Counted from the stretch's first letter, positions 8,715 through 17,901 are shown. The stretch: DNA of 64,000 nucleotides from Dyella sp. A6 (GCF_036320485.1 NZ_CP132911.1:434001-498000); one strand, 5' to 3'. The notes: generated by a model from the sequence alone, not told the origin. A program made the numbers and translations.

Positions 8715-8873
8715 ATGCACGTGGCGTTTCGGCGCGTGGCGGGCATGCGGGTGCCGGCGCGGGCCTTTTCCGTTCGTACTCCGGTCGAAGCCCACGATGA
8801 CCGGTATCGGATGATGCCGCGACCGGAGCCGTTGCATCGGCGTACCGGATACATGGGGCCATCCGCGCCATGA
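8715..8873 (+). CDS. Possible small protein between gspE and gspF (52 aa, hypothetical)
   Basis: ATG at 8715, with GAGG at 8706-8709 five nt before it, opens a 52-codon frame whose TGA overlaps the gspF ATG (ATGA at 8870-8873). The same coupling joins most genes of this operon, and gspF itself has no good ribosome binding site, so translation through this ORF could deliver ribosomes to gspF. The peptide is basic, has no membrane segment and no recognisable family, and no counterpart in other type II clusters is known to me. It may only be a coupling device or chance. Confidence 0.35.
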   Translation: MHVAFRRVAGMRVPARAFSVRTPVEAHDDRYRMMPRPEPLHRRTGYMGPSAP

Positions 8874-10087
8874 CCCAGTTCCGCTACAAGGCGGTCAGTG
8901 CCGCCGGCGAGCTGCTGCAGGGACAGATGGAGGCCGCCAGTGTCGACGAGGTGGTGGGCCATCTGCAGGACCAGGGGCACACGCCACTGGAGGCGCAACC
9001 GGCCGACGCGGTCGGCGGCGGCTCCAGCCTGGCCGCGCTGTTCGCGCGTGGCCCGCTGGCGGGCGACCAGCTGGCGCAGTTCACCCACCAGCTGGCGACC
9101 CTGCTCGGTGCCGGCCAGCCGCTGGATCGCGCGCTGGGCATTCTGCTCGACCTGCCCGAAGGCGAACGCGCGCGCAAGCTGATCGAGCGCGTGCGCGACC
9201 GCGTGCGTGGCGGTACCCCGCTGTCGCAGGCGCTGGAGGAAGAGCACGGCGTGTTCCCGCGCCTATACATCTCGCTGGTGCGCGCGGGCGAGGCCGGTGG
9301 CTCGCTGGAGGAAACCCTGCGCCGCCTGGCCGACTACCTGGAGCGCGCGCAGCAGCTGCGCGGCAGCATCGTCAATGCGCTGATCTATCCGGCCTTCCTG
9401 ATGGTCGGTGTGCTGGGGTCGCTGGTGCTTCTGCTGGCCTATGTGGTGCCGCAGTTCGTGCCGATCTTCCAGGACATGCAGGTGCCGATTCCGTGGATCA
9501 CCCGCGCGGTGCTGGCGGTCGGCAACCTGATGCAGTCGTGGTGGTGGCTGATCCTGATCGTGCTGGTCGGCGGCGCCGTCGCCTGGCAGGCACGCATGCG
9601 CGATCCCTCGTTCAAACTTGCCTGGCATACCCGGCTGCTGTCGCTGAGGGTGGTCGGCCCATTGCTGGTGAAAGTGGAAACCGCACGCATTGCGCGGACG
9701 CTGGGTACGCTGCTGAAGAATGGCGTGCCACTGTTGTCGGCCCTGGGCATTGCCCGTCAGGTGACCGGCAACCGCGCGCTCGACGAAGCGCTGGGACAGG
9801 CGGCCGACCAGGTCAAGGACGGCGGCGGGCTCAGCCTGGCGCTGGCGCAGGCCAGGCTGTTTCCGCGCCTGGCGATCCAGATGGTGCAGGTGGGCGAGGA
9901 AGCCGGTCAGCTCGACAGCATGCTGCTCAAGGTGGCCGACACCTTCGACCTGGAAAGCCGGCGCAGCATCGACCGCCTGCTCGCCGCGCTGGTTCCGGCA
10001 CTGACCATCGTGATGACCGTGCTGGTGGCGATCATCATGGCGGCGATCCTGCTACCCCTGCTCAACCTCACCAACAACATCCAGTAG
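8870..10087 (+). CDS. gspF: Type II secretion inner-membrane platform protein GspF (XpsF)
   Basis: 405 residues with the two repeated T2SSF domains and three membrane spans of this polytopic protein: around residues 168-192 (ALIYPAFLMVGVLGSLVLL), 220-240 (WWWLILIVLVGG) and the C-terminal span near 375-400. Motifs FTHQLATLLGAGQPLDRAL and VGEEAGQL are conserved in the family. GspF is the core around which the pseudopilus assembles and contacts GspE and GspL. Its ATG overlaps the stop of the 52-codon ORF. Confidence 0.95.
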   Translation: MTQFRYKAVSAAGELLQGQMEAASVDEVVGHLQDQGHTPLEAQPADAVGGGSSLAALFARGPLAGDQLAQFTHQLATLLGAGQPLDRALGILLDLPEGERARKLIERVRDRVRGGTPLSQALEEEHGVFPRLYISLVRAGEAGGSLEETLRRLADYLERAQQLRGSIVNALIYPAFLMVGVLGSLVLLLAYVVPQFVPIFQDMQVPIPWITRAVLAVGNLMQSWWWLILIVLVGGAVAWQARMRDPSFKLAWHTRLLSLRVVGPLLVKVETARIARTLGTLLKNGVPLLSALGIARQVTGNRALDEALGQAADQVKDGGGLSLALAQARLFPRLAIQMVQVGEEAGQLDSMLLKVADTFDLESRRSIDRLLAALVPALTIVMTVLVAIIMAAILLPLLNLTNNIQ

Positions 10088-10129
10088 CGCATTCTCAAGC
10101 CGTTCCGTCTCGATAGGGAGAAGCAACTC

Positions 10130-10561
10130 ATGCAGCATCGGCAACCGCGTTTCGCACACCCGCACCGCCACCGCGGCTTCACCCTGCTGGAGATGCTGGC
10201 GGTGATCGTGCTGATCGGCATCATCGGCACGATCGTGGTGCGTCAGGTCGGACGCAGCGTGGACAAAGGCAAGTACGGCGCGGGCAAGGCGCAGCTGATC
10301 ACGCTGGGCCAGGACATCGACAGCTACGCGCTGGACAACGGCTCGCCGCCGCCGAACCTGCAGGACCTGGTCAGCAGGCCGGCCAATGCGCCGAACTGGC
10401 AGGGCCCCTACGCCAAGCCCTCGCAGCTGAAGGACCCGTGGGGACACGCCTTCGGGTACCAGTATCCGGGCCAGCACGGCAGCTACGACCTGATCTTCTA
10501 CGGCCAGGACGGCCGCCCCGGCGGCACCGGTTACAACGCCGACGTGGGCAACTGGCAATGA
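10130..10561 (+). CDS. gspG: Major pseudopilin GspG (XpsG)
   Basis: 143-residue prepilin. A 17-residue leader ends in RHRG, followed by FTLLEMLAVIVLIGIIG, the type IV prepilin cleavage and N-methylation site with Glu5. The short C-terminal half (PPNLQDLV, GHAFGYQYPG, GSYDLIFYG and DVGNW) matches the calcium-binding major pseudopilin fold. It would be processed by a PilD-type prepilin peptidase, which is not in this window. AGGGAG lies upstream of the ATG. Its stop overlaps gspH. Confidence 0.95.
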   Translation: MQHRQPRFAHPHRHRGFTLLEMLAVIVLIGIIGTIVVRQVGRSVDKGKYGAGKAQLITLGQDIDSYALDNGSPPPNLQDLVSRPANAPNWQGPYAKPSQLKDPWGHAFGYQYPGQHGSYDLIFYGQDGRPGGTGYNADVGNWQ

Positions 10562-11103
10562 CAGCCGGGATGCGGCAGCCGGCTCGGCGGGCCTACGCAG
10601 GCATGACCCTGCGGCAGCCGTCGAGTACCGTCGGGCTGCCGCGTCCCTTCGCATATCCGCGCACCCGCGGCTTCACCCTGCTCGAGATGCTGGCGGTGAT
10701 CCTGCTGATCGGGATTGCCGCCGCGGCGACCGCGATCTCGGTGACCCATGGCCTGGCCAGCGCGCGCATCGATGCGGCCAGCAGCGAACTGGCCGCGGCG
10801 CTGCGTGCAACCCGGACCCAGGCCGTGGTGCATGGAGCCGAACGCAGTTTCGTGCTGGACACACGCAACGACAGCTATCACGGCGCGAACGGCCGTGAAG
10901 TGACCTTGCCGCGGGGCATGCGTGTGGGCATCACCAGCGCCAGCATGGACCAGGGCCGTGATGGCATCGCGCGCATCCGCTTCTTCCCCGACGGCAGTTC
11001 CACTGGGGGCCGCATCACTCTCGAAAGCGGTCGTCGCCAGTGGCACGTCGACGTGTCGTGGCTGACCGGCGGCGTGAGCGTGGTCGACATGGTGCCGAAA
11101 TGA
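10558..11103 (+). CDS. gspH: Minor pseudopilin GspH (XpsH)
   Basis: 181 residues if started at the ATG that overlaps the gspG stop by 4 nt. The prepilin site GFTLLEMLAVILLIGIA comes about 38 residues in, so the leader is unusually long; ATG 10603 would give a more usual 22-residue leader. The C-terminal domain (ALRATRTQAVVHG, LPRGMRV, RIRFFPDGSSTGGRITL) is typical of GspH, which sits below the pseudopilus tip. Next gene gspI overlaps by 4 nt. Confidence 0.9.
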   Translation: MTAGMRQPARRAYAGMTLRQPSSTVGLPRPFAYPRTRGFTLLEMLAVILLIGIAAAATAISVTHGLASARIDAASSELAAALRATRTQAVVHGAERSFVLDTRNDSYHGANGREVTLPRGMRVGITSASMDQGRDGIARIRFFPDGSSTGGRITLESGRRQWHVDVSWLTGGVSVVDMVPK

Positions 11104-11510
11104 CGCGTGCATCGTGCCGCGGTTTCACCCTGCTCGAAGTGATCGTGGCGATCCTGCTGCTGGCGGTGGCGTTCGCCGCGCTGATGCGGGTGGCGGGCGG
11201 TGCGATCGGACTGACGCAGCGATCGATCGCGCACGAGCAGGCGGCGATGTGGGCACGCAGCCTGCTCGACAGCCGGTTTGCGCTGAGTCCGCCGCGACCG
11301 GGCATCACCCAGGGGCGTTTCGGCGACGGTTATCGCTGGCGCTTGCAGGTGACGCCGTGGACGCCGCCGGGGGCACCTCCGCCGACGGGCATGCTGCGCC
11401 TCTACCGGCTGGATCTCGACGTGCTGTGGGGTTCCGCCGCCCGCCCGCAACAGGCGCATTTCAGCACCTTGCAGAGCGCTTTCGTCACGCCCGGAGCGCC
11501 GGTGCCATGA
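11100..11510 (+). CDS. gspI: Minor pseudopilin GspI (XpsI)
   Basis: 136-residue prepilin: 7-residue leader MTRASCR, then GFTLLEVIVAILLLAVAF. GspI is part of the pseudopilus tip complex with GspJ and GspK. Start at the ATG overlapping the gspH stop gives the normal short leader. Conserved features after the helix are AAMWARSLLDS and a proline-rich stretch around residue 95. The stop overlaps gspJ by 4 nt. Confidence 0.92.
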   Translation: MTRASCRGFTLLEVIVAILLLAVAFAALMRVAGGAIGLTQRSIAHEQAAMWARSLLDSRFALSPPRPGITQGRFGDGYRWRLQVTPWTPPGAPPPTGMLRLYRLDLDVLWGSAARPQQAHFSTLQSAFVTPGAPVP

Positions 11511-12175
11511 AGCGCATGGCCGGCTTCACCCTGCTCGAGGTGCTGGGCGCGCTGGTGCTGCTGGCGTTGCTGCTGCTGGGCGTGTATTCGGGTATCCACA
11601 CGGCGACGCATACCGTGCGCGTGGGCGAGGCCAGAATCGGCCAGTTCGACCAGGTCAGTTCGACCCAGCACTTTCTGCGGCGCGAACTGGCGCAGGCGCT
11701 GGCGCAACCGATCGCGCACGACAGCCAGGGCCGGCCACTGTTCTTCAGCGGCGATGCGCACAAGATGCGCTTCGTGGCGCCGCTGCCCGGTTACCTCGGC
11801 CGGCTCGGTCCGCAACTGCAGCAGATCGAACTGGTGTCCGATGGCCATGGCGGCGAACGGCTGGAAGCGCGCTTTGCGATCCTGCCGCCCGACGGCAGTG
11901 CGCCCAGGCCGTTGGGCGATACGCAGGTGCTGCTGGACGGCATCCGCGGTGGCGGCTTCGCCTATCGCGGCGTGGACCGCAACGGCAAACCGGCAGCGTG
12001 GCGCAGCGATTGGCCCGACGGACATCGCATGCCGGCGCTGGTCGTGCTGCGGCTGAAGCTGGACGACGGCCGTGACTGGCCGCGGCTGGACGTGCCGCTG
12101 CGGGTGAGTGCGCTGGCCGGCGTGGGCGTCACCGATCCGCTGGGTGGTCTGCGTGCGCAGGGGGTGGTGCGGTGA
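11507..12175 (+). CDS. gspJ: Minor pseudopilin GspJ (XpsJ)
   Basis: 222-residue prepilin with a very short leader (MKRMAG) before FTLLEVLGALVLLALLLLG. The body contains FLRRELAQAL and the strand-rich region seen in GspJ tip proteins. Genes I, J and K form the quasi-helical tip of the pseudopilus. The ATG overlaps the gspI stop and the end overlaps the GTG of gspK. Confidence 0.92.
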   Translation: MKRMAGFTLLEVLGALVLLALLLLGVYSGIHTATHTVRVGEARIGQFDQVSSTQHFLRRELAQALAQPIAHDSQGRPLFFSGDAHKMRFVAPLPGYLGRLGPQLQQIELVSDGHGGERLEARFAILPPDGSAPRPLGDTQVLLDGIRGGGFAYRGVDRNGKPAAWRSDWPDGHRMPALVVLRLKLDDGRDWPRLDVPLRVSALAGVGVTDPLGGLRAQGVVR

Positions 12176-13053
12176 GCCGGTATCCGTCGAGGTCGATGCA
12201 TCACCACCAGAAGGGCGTGGCCCTGCTGGTGGTGATGTGGGCCTGCACGCTGTTGGCGATCCTGCTGGGTGGCTATGCCGCGATGGCTCGCACCGAAGGG
12301 TTGCAGGCGCGCTACAAGTTCGAGCAGACCGGCGCGCACTACGACGCCCAGGCCGGCCTGATGCGGGCGGTGTACGCCCTGCAGGCAGCCAATCCCGCCG
12401 ATCGATGGGTTGCCGACGGGCGCAGTTACCGGTTCCGCTTCAATGGCGCCCAGATCAGCGTGTCCATCACCAGCGAGACCGGCAAGGTGGACCTGAACAC
12501 CGCGTCGCCCCACATCCTGACGCGGCTGTTCCGCGTGGCCGGCGAGGCACCGGAGCAGGCCGCTGCGCTGGCCCAGGCGGTGGTGGCGTGGCGCAGCTTC
12601 GCTTTGAGCAGCGAACAGCGGCGCCAGCGCGCCGAACCGTATCTTGCCGCGGGCCGCAGCTATGGTCCGCGCTGCGGCCCGTTCGCAAGCGTGGAAGAAC
12701 TGCAGATGGTGCTCGGCATGACCCCGGCGCTGTATGCCCGCATCGCACCCGACCTGACCATCTGGTCGGGCCGTCCACGCCCCGATCCGGCGACCGCGCC
12801 ACTGCTGGCGCTGGCGTCGTTGCCGGGCATGACCCTGCAGCACGCGCGCAGGCTGATCGCGACCCGCCTGGCTGGGCAGTCCGGGCAGCCGGGCTTGGCC
12901 GTCGGTGGTGGCGTAACGCATAGTATCCGTTCGGTCGCGGTTCTGGCCGATGGCACGCGGGCGGTCCTGCGCGCCACGATCCGCACGCAGGGGGGGCGCC
13001 CGGGTTCGCAGGGTTTCGCGGTGTTGCGCTGGCAGGAGGGAGAGGGGGAATGA
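12172..13053 (+). CDS. gspK: Minor pseudopilin GspK (XpsK)
   Basis: 293 residues starting at GTG 12172, in the GTGA overlap with gspJ; an ATG at 12196 is an alternative. The leader ends at HHHQKG, followed by VALLVVMWACTLLAILLGG, which lacks the Glu5 of other pseudopilins, as is normal for GspK. The sequence KVDLNTASPHILTRLF marks the GspK alpha domain, and a second helix-hairpin-like region LLALASLPGM follows. GspK caps the pseudopilus tip. Confidence 0.92.
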   Translation: MSRYPSRSMHHHQKGVALLVVMWACTLLAILLGGYAAMARTEGLQARYKFEQTGAHYDAQAGLMRAVYALQAANPADRWVADGRSYRFRFNGAQISVSITSETGKVDLNTASPHILTRLFRVAGEAPEQAAALAQAVVAWRSFALSSEQRRQRAEPYLAAGRSYGPRCGPFASVEELQMVLGMTPALYARIAPDLTIWSGRPRPDPATAPLLALASLPGMTLQHARRLIATRLAGQSGQPGLAVGGGVTHSIRSVAVLADGTRAVLRATIRTQGGRPGSQGFAVLRWQEGEGE

Positions 13054-14225
13054 ATTCCGCATCGCAGTCGCTGCGTCCGCAGCTCGAGCGCTTGCGCCGT
13101 GCCTGGCGCGGTTCGCCGCTGCCAGGCTTCTTCGCCTGGTGGGGGGGCGAGTTGCGCGGCATGTTGCCGGCACGCTGGCGCACGCTGTTCGGCAGTGGCG
13201 CGGTGTGGTGCCTGCTGCAGCACGAGGGCCGGCAGTGGACGCTGCGCCGTGACGGCGATGCTGCGGTACTGGCGCATTGGGACGAGGCGCAGGAAGCCGC
13301 CGCGCAGCAGGCGGCACTGGCCGCGGCGACCGCCGGCACCGACGTGCACGACCTGCGCCTGGCGCTGTGCCTGGCCCCCGACGCGGCCTTGCGCCGCCGC
13401 CTGTGGCTGCCGCTGGCCGCGCGGGACAACTTGCGCCAGGTCGGCGCTTTCGAGATGGACCGGCAGACCCCGTTCCGGGTCGAGCAGGTGTTCTACGACC
13501 TGCGCGAACTGCCGGACGCGGCTGCCGCGGGCCGCTTCCATGCCGAGCTGGTGGCCGTGCCACGCAGTGCCCTCGACCTGCAACTGCAACGCCTGCGCGA
13601 GGCCGGTATCGCGGTCGACGCGGTCGATCTGGCCGACGGTCCGCGTCGCCTCGGGGTGAACCTGTTGCCGCGGGAGCAGGCGCGCGTGCGGCGCGATCCG
13701 CGGCAGCGCCTGAACCTGGCGCTGGCGGCCGCGGCGCTGTTGCTGGTGCTGCTGTGCCTGGGACAGTGGCTGGGCAACCGCGAGGATGCACTGGCCGCGA
13801 TGCAGGCGCAGGTGGACAGCATGCACGCGCAGGCGCAGCGGGTTGCGCTGTTGCGCCGGCAGTTGCAGGACAGTGCCGGTGCGGCCGGCTTCCTGGCACA
13901 GCGCAAGGCGCAGGCGGTATCGGTGCTCGACGTGTTGCAGGACCTCACCGCGCGTCTGCCCGACGACACCTGGCTGGAACGTTTCACGCTGGGCGACGGC
14001 GGGCAGATCGGCTTCCAGGGACAAAGCGCCAAGGCCGCGCATCTGGTCGACGCGTTGCAGGGCAGCCGCTGGATCGGCAACCCGGGATTCCAGGGGGTGA
14101 TCCAGCGCGACCCGTCCAGCGGCAAGGAACGTTTCTACATGGTCGCGCAAGCGCTGAAGCCCGCACTCGCCGGGGCGAAACATGCCTCGCCCGGACAGGC
14201 GCGTCCGCCGGGAGGCACGCCATGA
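13050..14225 (+). CDS. gspL: Type II secretion assembly protein GspL (XpsL)
   Basis: 391 residues. The N-terminal cytoplasmic part (about 1-215) corresponds to the GspE-binding actin-like domain, although it is shortened and diverged. One membrane span lies near residues 221-240, followed by a PilN-like periplasmic ferredoxin-fold domain. GspL couples the ATPase to the inner-membrane platform. A run of Pro, Gly and Ala ends the protein. ATG overlaps the gspK stop; the end overlaps gspM. Confidence 0.88.
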   Translation: MNSASQSLRPQLERLRRAWRGSPLPGFFAWWGGELRGMLPARWRTLFGSGAVWCLLQHEGRQWTLRRDGDAAVLAHWDEAQEAAAQQAALAAATAGTDVHDLRLALCLAPDAALRRRLWLPLAARDNLRQVGAFEMDRQTPFRVEQVFYDLRELPDAAAAGRFHAELVAVPRSALDLQLQRLREAGIAVDAVDLADGPRRLGVNLLPREQARVRRDPRQRLNLALAAAALLLVLLCLGQWLGNREDALAAMQAQVDSMHAQAQRVALLRRQLQDSAGAAGFLAQRKAQAVSVLDVLQDLTARLPDDTWLERFTLGDGGQIGFQGQSAKAAHLVDALQGSRWIGNPGFQGVIQRDPSSGKERFYMVAQALKPALAGAKHASPGQARPPGGTP

Positions 14226-14866
14226 AGCTGAAGCCGATGAAGCCGCTGGAGCGTCGCATCGCGGCGATCCTGTTGCTGCTGCTGGCACTGGCGCTGGCTT
14301 ACCTGGTGCTGCTGCACTGGTGGTTCGTGGCGCCGCTGCAACGCATCGACAGCAGCATGGACGACCTGCGCCTGACCCAGGCGCGTTACGCCAGCATCAT
14401 CGCCGAGCAGCCGCAGCTGCGGAAACGCCTCGCTGAACTGGGCCAGGGCCAGGCAGACAGTCACGCCTTCCTGCCCGAGCGCGAGCCCAGCGCCGCCGCG
14501 GCGGGACTGATGCAGCGAGTGGTCGACGATGCCTCGGCGCATGCCCAGGACGGCACCTGCGAGGTCACCCAGAAGATGCCGGTGACCAACACCGACAGCC
14601 AGCACAACGAGCCGTACCGCCGCGTGGCGGTGAGCATCAGCCTGCGCTGCGGCATGCGTCCGCTGGTGGACCTGCTGTACACGCTGGAGCAGGGAACGCC
14701 CTATCTGTTCGTCAGCAACTTCAGCCTGTACCGCAACCCGGTTGCGGCGATACAGCACAAGGACGCGGCCCTGCTGGAAGTGCAGTTCACCCTTGCCGGC
14801 TATGTGCGTGGCGCGGTGTCGGCCACCTCGCCAGCGGACGCAACCGGCCGGGAGGGCACGCCATGA
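14222..14866 (+). CDS. gspM: Type II secretion protein GspM (XpsM)
   Basis: 214 residues: short cytoplasmic tail, one membrane span at about 12-33 (AAILLLLLALALAYLVLL), then a periplasmic domain with two cysteines (C551-type pair near residues 114 and 142) that could form a disulfide. It pairs with GspL in the inner-membrane platform. Identification depends largely on its place between gspL and the gspC-like gene, since GspM sequences diverge quickly. Four-nt overlaps on both sides. Confidence 0.85.
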   Translation: MKLKPMKPLERRIAAILLLLLALALAYLVLLHWWFVAPLQRIDSSMDDLRLTQARYASIIAEQPQLRKRLAELGQGQADSHAFLPEREPSAAAAGLMQRVVDDASAHAQDGTCEVTQKMPVTNTDSQHNEPYRRVAVSISLRCGMRPLVDLLYTLEQGTPYLFVSNFSLYRNPVAAIQHKDAALLEVQFTLAGYVRGAVSATSPADATGREGTP

Positions 14867-15594
14867 ACGCGGCGAACCAGCGTCGTCTGACGCCTTGGCT
14901 GGTCGGTGCGGTGCTGCTGCTCGGCGCGGTCTTCGTGGTGCTGCTGTCGGGACTGGGCCGCGGCGTGCGCTGGCAGGCGCCACACCGCGCCGCGCCGCTG
15001 CCGCCGCTGCACCAGGCACCGTTGCCGCCACCGCCGCCGCTCGACAGTTACGCCACCGTCTGGCAGCACCCCTTGTTCAGCAAGGACCGCAAGCCATCGG
15101 CCGACGACGGCGACGGCGCCCGGGTCAGCTTGGGCGACCTGGAGCTCACCGGCATCATCATCACGCCCGGGCTGCGCATGGCCCTGCTGCGCGACAAGAG
15201 CGTCAGCGACAAGGATCACCCGAAGGAAGTGCGTGTGCGCGAGGGCGAGATGCTGCCCGACGGACGCTGGAAGCTGGTTGCGCTGGAACCCCGCTCGGTG
15301 GTGTTCGCCTCGACCACCGGCCGCACCGTGCTGAAGCTGCCGGCCGGTGCGCCGATCGATGCACCGCCGCCGGCGCATGCAGCCGCCGCGCCGCCACTCG
15401 CCGGGCGCGGGCCGATGCCGGTCAGCGGCCGTGCGCGTCCCTTGCCCGGCATGCCGCTGCGTGCCACTGGGCGTGGCCAGCCACCGATTCCCGCGCCTCC
15501 ACAGGGCGTGGAGCTGCAGCGCATGCTTCGACTCAAGGCAGCCATTCTGAAACAACGCGCCCGGCAGCACCGGGCCGACGATGGAGATCATTGA
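14863..15594 (+). CDS. gspN: Type II secretion protein GspN/XpsN (GspC-like)
   Basis: 243 residues with a membrane span at about 12-31, a proline-rich linker (about 40-62) and a homology-region-like domain with LGDLELTGIIITPGLRMALL. This is the XpsN type, which in Xanthomonas replaces GspC in linking the platform (GspL/M) to the secretin. The C-terminal third is rich in Pro, Ala and Arg. It overlaps gspM by 4 nt and precedes gspD by 3 nt, the xps order. Confidence 0.85.
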   Translation: MNAANQRRLTPWLVGAVLLLGAVFVVLLSGLGRGVRWQAPHRAAPLPPLHQAPLPPPPPLDSYATVWQHPLFSKDRKPSADDGDGARVSLGDLELTGIIITPGLRMALLRDKSVSDKDHPKEVRVREGEMLPDGRWKLVALEPRSVVFASTTGRTVLKLPAGAPIDAPPPAHAAAAPPLAGRGPMPVSGRARPLPGMPLRATGRGQPPIPAPPQGVELQRMLRLKAAILKQRARQHRADDGDH

Positions 15595-15597
15595 TTC

Positions 15598-17901
15598 ATG
15601 TCACGTACGTTCATGCATCCGTTTCTTCGCGTCGGCGCGATCGCGCTGCTGGTCACGCTCGCAGGCTGCGCCACGCTGCCGCAACCGAAGGACAACGGCA
15701 ATCTGCAGCGCGAGGCGATGGCCGGCACCGAGCTGCCGCCGCCCAAGCCGCTTCCCCTGAACAACAACAACGCATCGTCGGGCGGGACCGCGGCGACCAC
15801 CGAGATCAGCCGCGGCAGTGGGCGCTTCATCCGGCCGCAGCCGCTGGCCCGCCCGCGCAAGGAGGCCAGTGGCAAGGGGGCGGTCACGTTCAACTTCGAG
15901 AACCAGCCGGTGCAGGCGGTGGTGAAGGCGATCCTGGGTGACCTGCTGAAGAAGAACTACACGATCGTGCCGGGTGTGCAGGGCAATATTTCCTTCTCCA
16001 CCTCCGAGCCGGTCATGGCCAGCCAGGCGCTGCCGATCCTGGAAACACTGCTGTCGTGGACCAACAACGCACTGGTACAGCAGAACGGTGGCTACGTGGT
16101 GCTGCCGACCAAGGACGCGGTGGCCGGCAACCTGGTGCCCGGCCTGGGCGCGCCGGCACCGCAGGCGGGCCTGCAGGCCCAGCTGTTTCCGCTGCACTAC
16201 ATCTCCGCGACCGAGATGCAGAAGCTGCTGAAGCCGTTCGCGCGACCCGATTCGATCCTGCTGGCCGATGCCGCGCGCAACCTGCTGGTGCTGTCGGGCA
16301 CACCGGATGAGCTGCAGGACTACGCGCGCACCATCCGCACCTTCGACGTGGATTGGCTGCGCGGCATGTCGGTCGGCGTGTTCAACCTGCAGCATGCGGG
16401 CGTGGACGACCTGATGCCGCAGTTGGAGAAGATGTTCGGGCCCAAGGGCGACACGCCGCTGGCGGGCATGCTGCGCTTCATCCCGATCAAGCGCACCAAC
16501 GCCCTGGTGGTGATCAGCACCCAGCCGGCGTATGTGGACGAGGTCGGCGCGTGGGTCCGCAAGATCGACCAGGGCGGCGGCAACCAGCCCCAGCTCTACG
16601 TGTACGACGTGCGCAACATCAAAGCGTCGGACCTGGCCAAATATCTGGCCGAGATCTACACCAATGGCGCGGGTGCCAGCGGCGACAGCGGTGGCCAGGT
16701 CGGCCCCGGGCTGCGCTCGGGCACGCTGGGCCTTGGCAACAATGCCCGCGGCTCGGCCAGCGGCATGGGCAGCGGCGCCGGCAGCTTCGGCAGTGCCACC
16801 ACCGGCGGTCTCGGCGGCACCTCGGGAATGACCGGTACCGGCAGCCGTCTCGGTTCCGGCGGGCAGGGCGGTTTCGGTGGCTCGGCCGGCAGCATTGGTA
16901 GCAGCTTCACCAGTGCGTCCAGCCAGGATCGTTCCTACAGTTCGCCTGACGGCAGCGTGAGGATCAGCTCGGTCGACGCGAACAACCAGTTGCTGGTGCG
17001 TGCGCGGCCATCGCAGTGGGCCGAGATCAAGGATGCGATCAAGAAGCTCGACAACGTGCCGCTGCAGGTGCAGATCGAAACCCGCATTCTCGAGGTGACC
17101 CTCTCCGGGCAGTTCCAGTTTGGCGTGCAGTGGTATCTGCAGGGGCTCACCGGCAGCACCACCAACAGCAACGGCACCATCACCCCGGGCGAACCGTACC
17201 GGCATCGCCAGATCGCGCTGGGTTCGGGCGGCAATACCTTCACCGGCCAGCCGTTCTTCTATTCGTTCCTCAACAGCAAGATGCAGGTGGCGGTGCAGGC
17301 GATGGAGAGCAGTGGCAATACCAAGACACTGTCCGCACCGTCGCTGGTGGTGCTCAACAACCAGACCGCGCATATCCAGGTGGGCGACCAGATACCGGTG
17401 AACGAAACCTCGCTGATCGGCCTGTCGGGCACCACCACGACGGCCAGCAGCGTGCAGTACATGGATACCGGTGTGATCCTCAACGTGCAGCCACGGGTGA
17501 ATCCGGGCGGTCTGGTCTACCTGAATGTCGAACAGCAGGTGAGCACGCCTAGCGCGCAGAACGCGCAGGGCAACTACACCATCTCGCAGCGCGCGATCGG
17601 CACGCAGGTGGCGGTGCAGAGCGGGCAGACCGTTCTGCTTGGTGGCCTGATCGAACAGGACGATGGCACCACCAATACCGGCGTGCCGTGGCTCAGCCGC
17701 ATCCCGGTGTTCGGCAAGCTTTTCGGCAGCACCGGCGACAGCCGCAAGCGCACCGAGCTGATCGTGCTGATCACGCCGAAGGTGATCCGCAACAGCGCGG
17801 ACGCGCGCGCGATCACCGACGACTACCAGCGCGAATTCGAGTCGCTGGCGCCGCTGCGTGCCAAGCCCGGGACGACGACCGACAAGACGTCCGTGCACTG
17901 A
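15598..17901 (+). CDS. gspD: Type II secretion secretin GspD (XpsD), lipoprotein
   Basis: 767-residue outer-membrane secretin. The signal peptide ends in the lipobox LAGC (C24), as in XpsD. Periplasmic N0/N1/N2/N3 domains follow: FNFENQPVQAVVKAILGDLL, NVHNLQHAGVDDL-like and NAQNLLVRARPSQW-type repeats. A Gly/Ser-rich insertion occupies about residues 360-442 inside the N3 region. The secretin domain ends with VPWLSRIPVFGKLF and RTELIVLITPKVI. It forms the exit channel. Last gene of the cluster; no gspO, gspA or gspB here. Confidence 0.95.
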   Translation: MSRTFMHPFLRVGAIALLVTLAGCATLPQPKDNGNLQREAMAGTELPPPKPLPLNNNNASSGGTAATTEISRGSGRFIRPQPLARPRKEASGKGAVTFNFENQPVQAVVKAILGDLLKKNYTIVPGVQGNISFSTSEPVMASQALPILETLLSWTNNALVQQNGGYVVLPTKDAVAGNLVPGLGAPAPQAGLQAQLFPLHYISATEMQKLLKPFARPDSILLADAARNLLVLSGTPDELQDYARTIRTFDVDWLRGMSVGVFNLQHAGVDDLMPQLEKMFGPKGDTPLAGMLRFIPIKRTNALVVISTQPAYVDEVGAWVRKIDQGGGNQPQLYVYDVRNIKASDLAKYLAEIYTNGAGASGDSGGQVGPGLRSGTLGLGNNARGSASGMGSGAGSFGSATTGGLGGTSGMTGTGSRLGSGGQGGFGGSAGSIGSSFTSASSQDRSYSSPDGSVRISSVDANNQLLVRARPSQWAEIKDAIKKLDNVPLQVQIETRILEVTLSGQFQFGVQWYLQGLTGSTTNSNGTITPGEPYRHRQIALGSGGNTFTGQPFFYSFLNSKMQVAVQAMESSGNTKTLSAPSLVVLNNQTAHIQVGDQIPVNETSLIGLSGTTTTASSVQYMDTGVILNVQPRVNPGGLVYLNVEQQVSTPSAQNAQGNYTISQRAIGTQVAVQSGQTVLLGGLIEQDDGTTNTGVPWLSRIPVFGKLFGSTGDSRKRTELIVLITPKVIRNSADARAITDDYQREFESLAPLRAKPGTTTDKTSVH

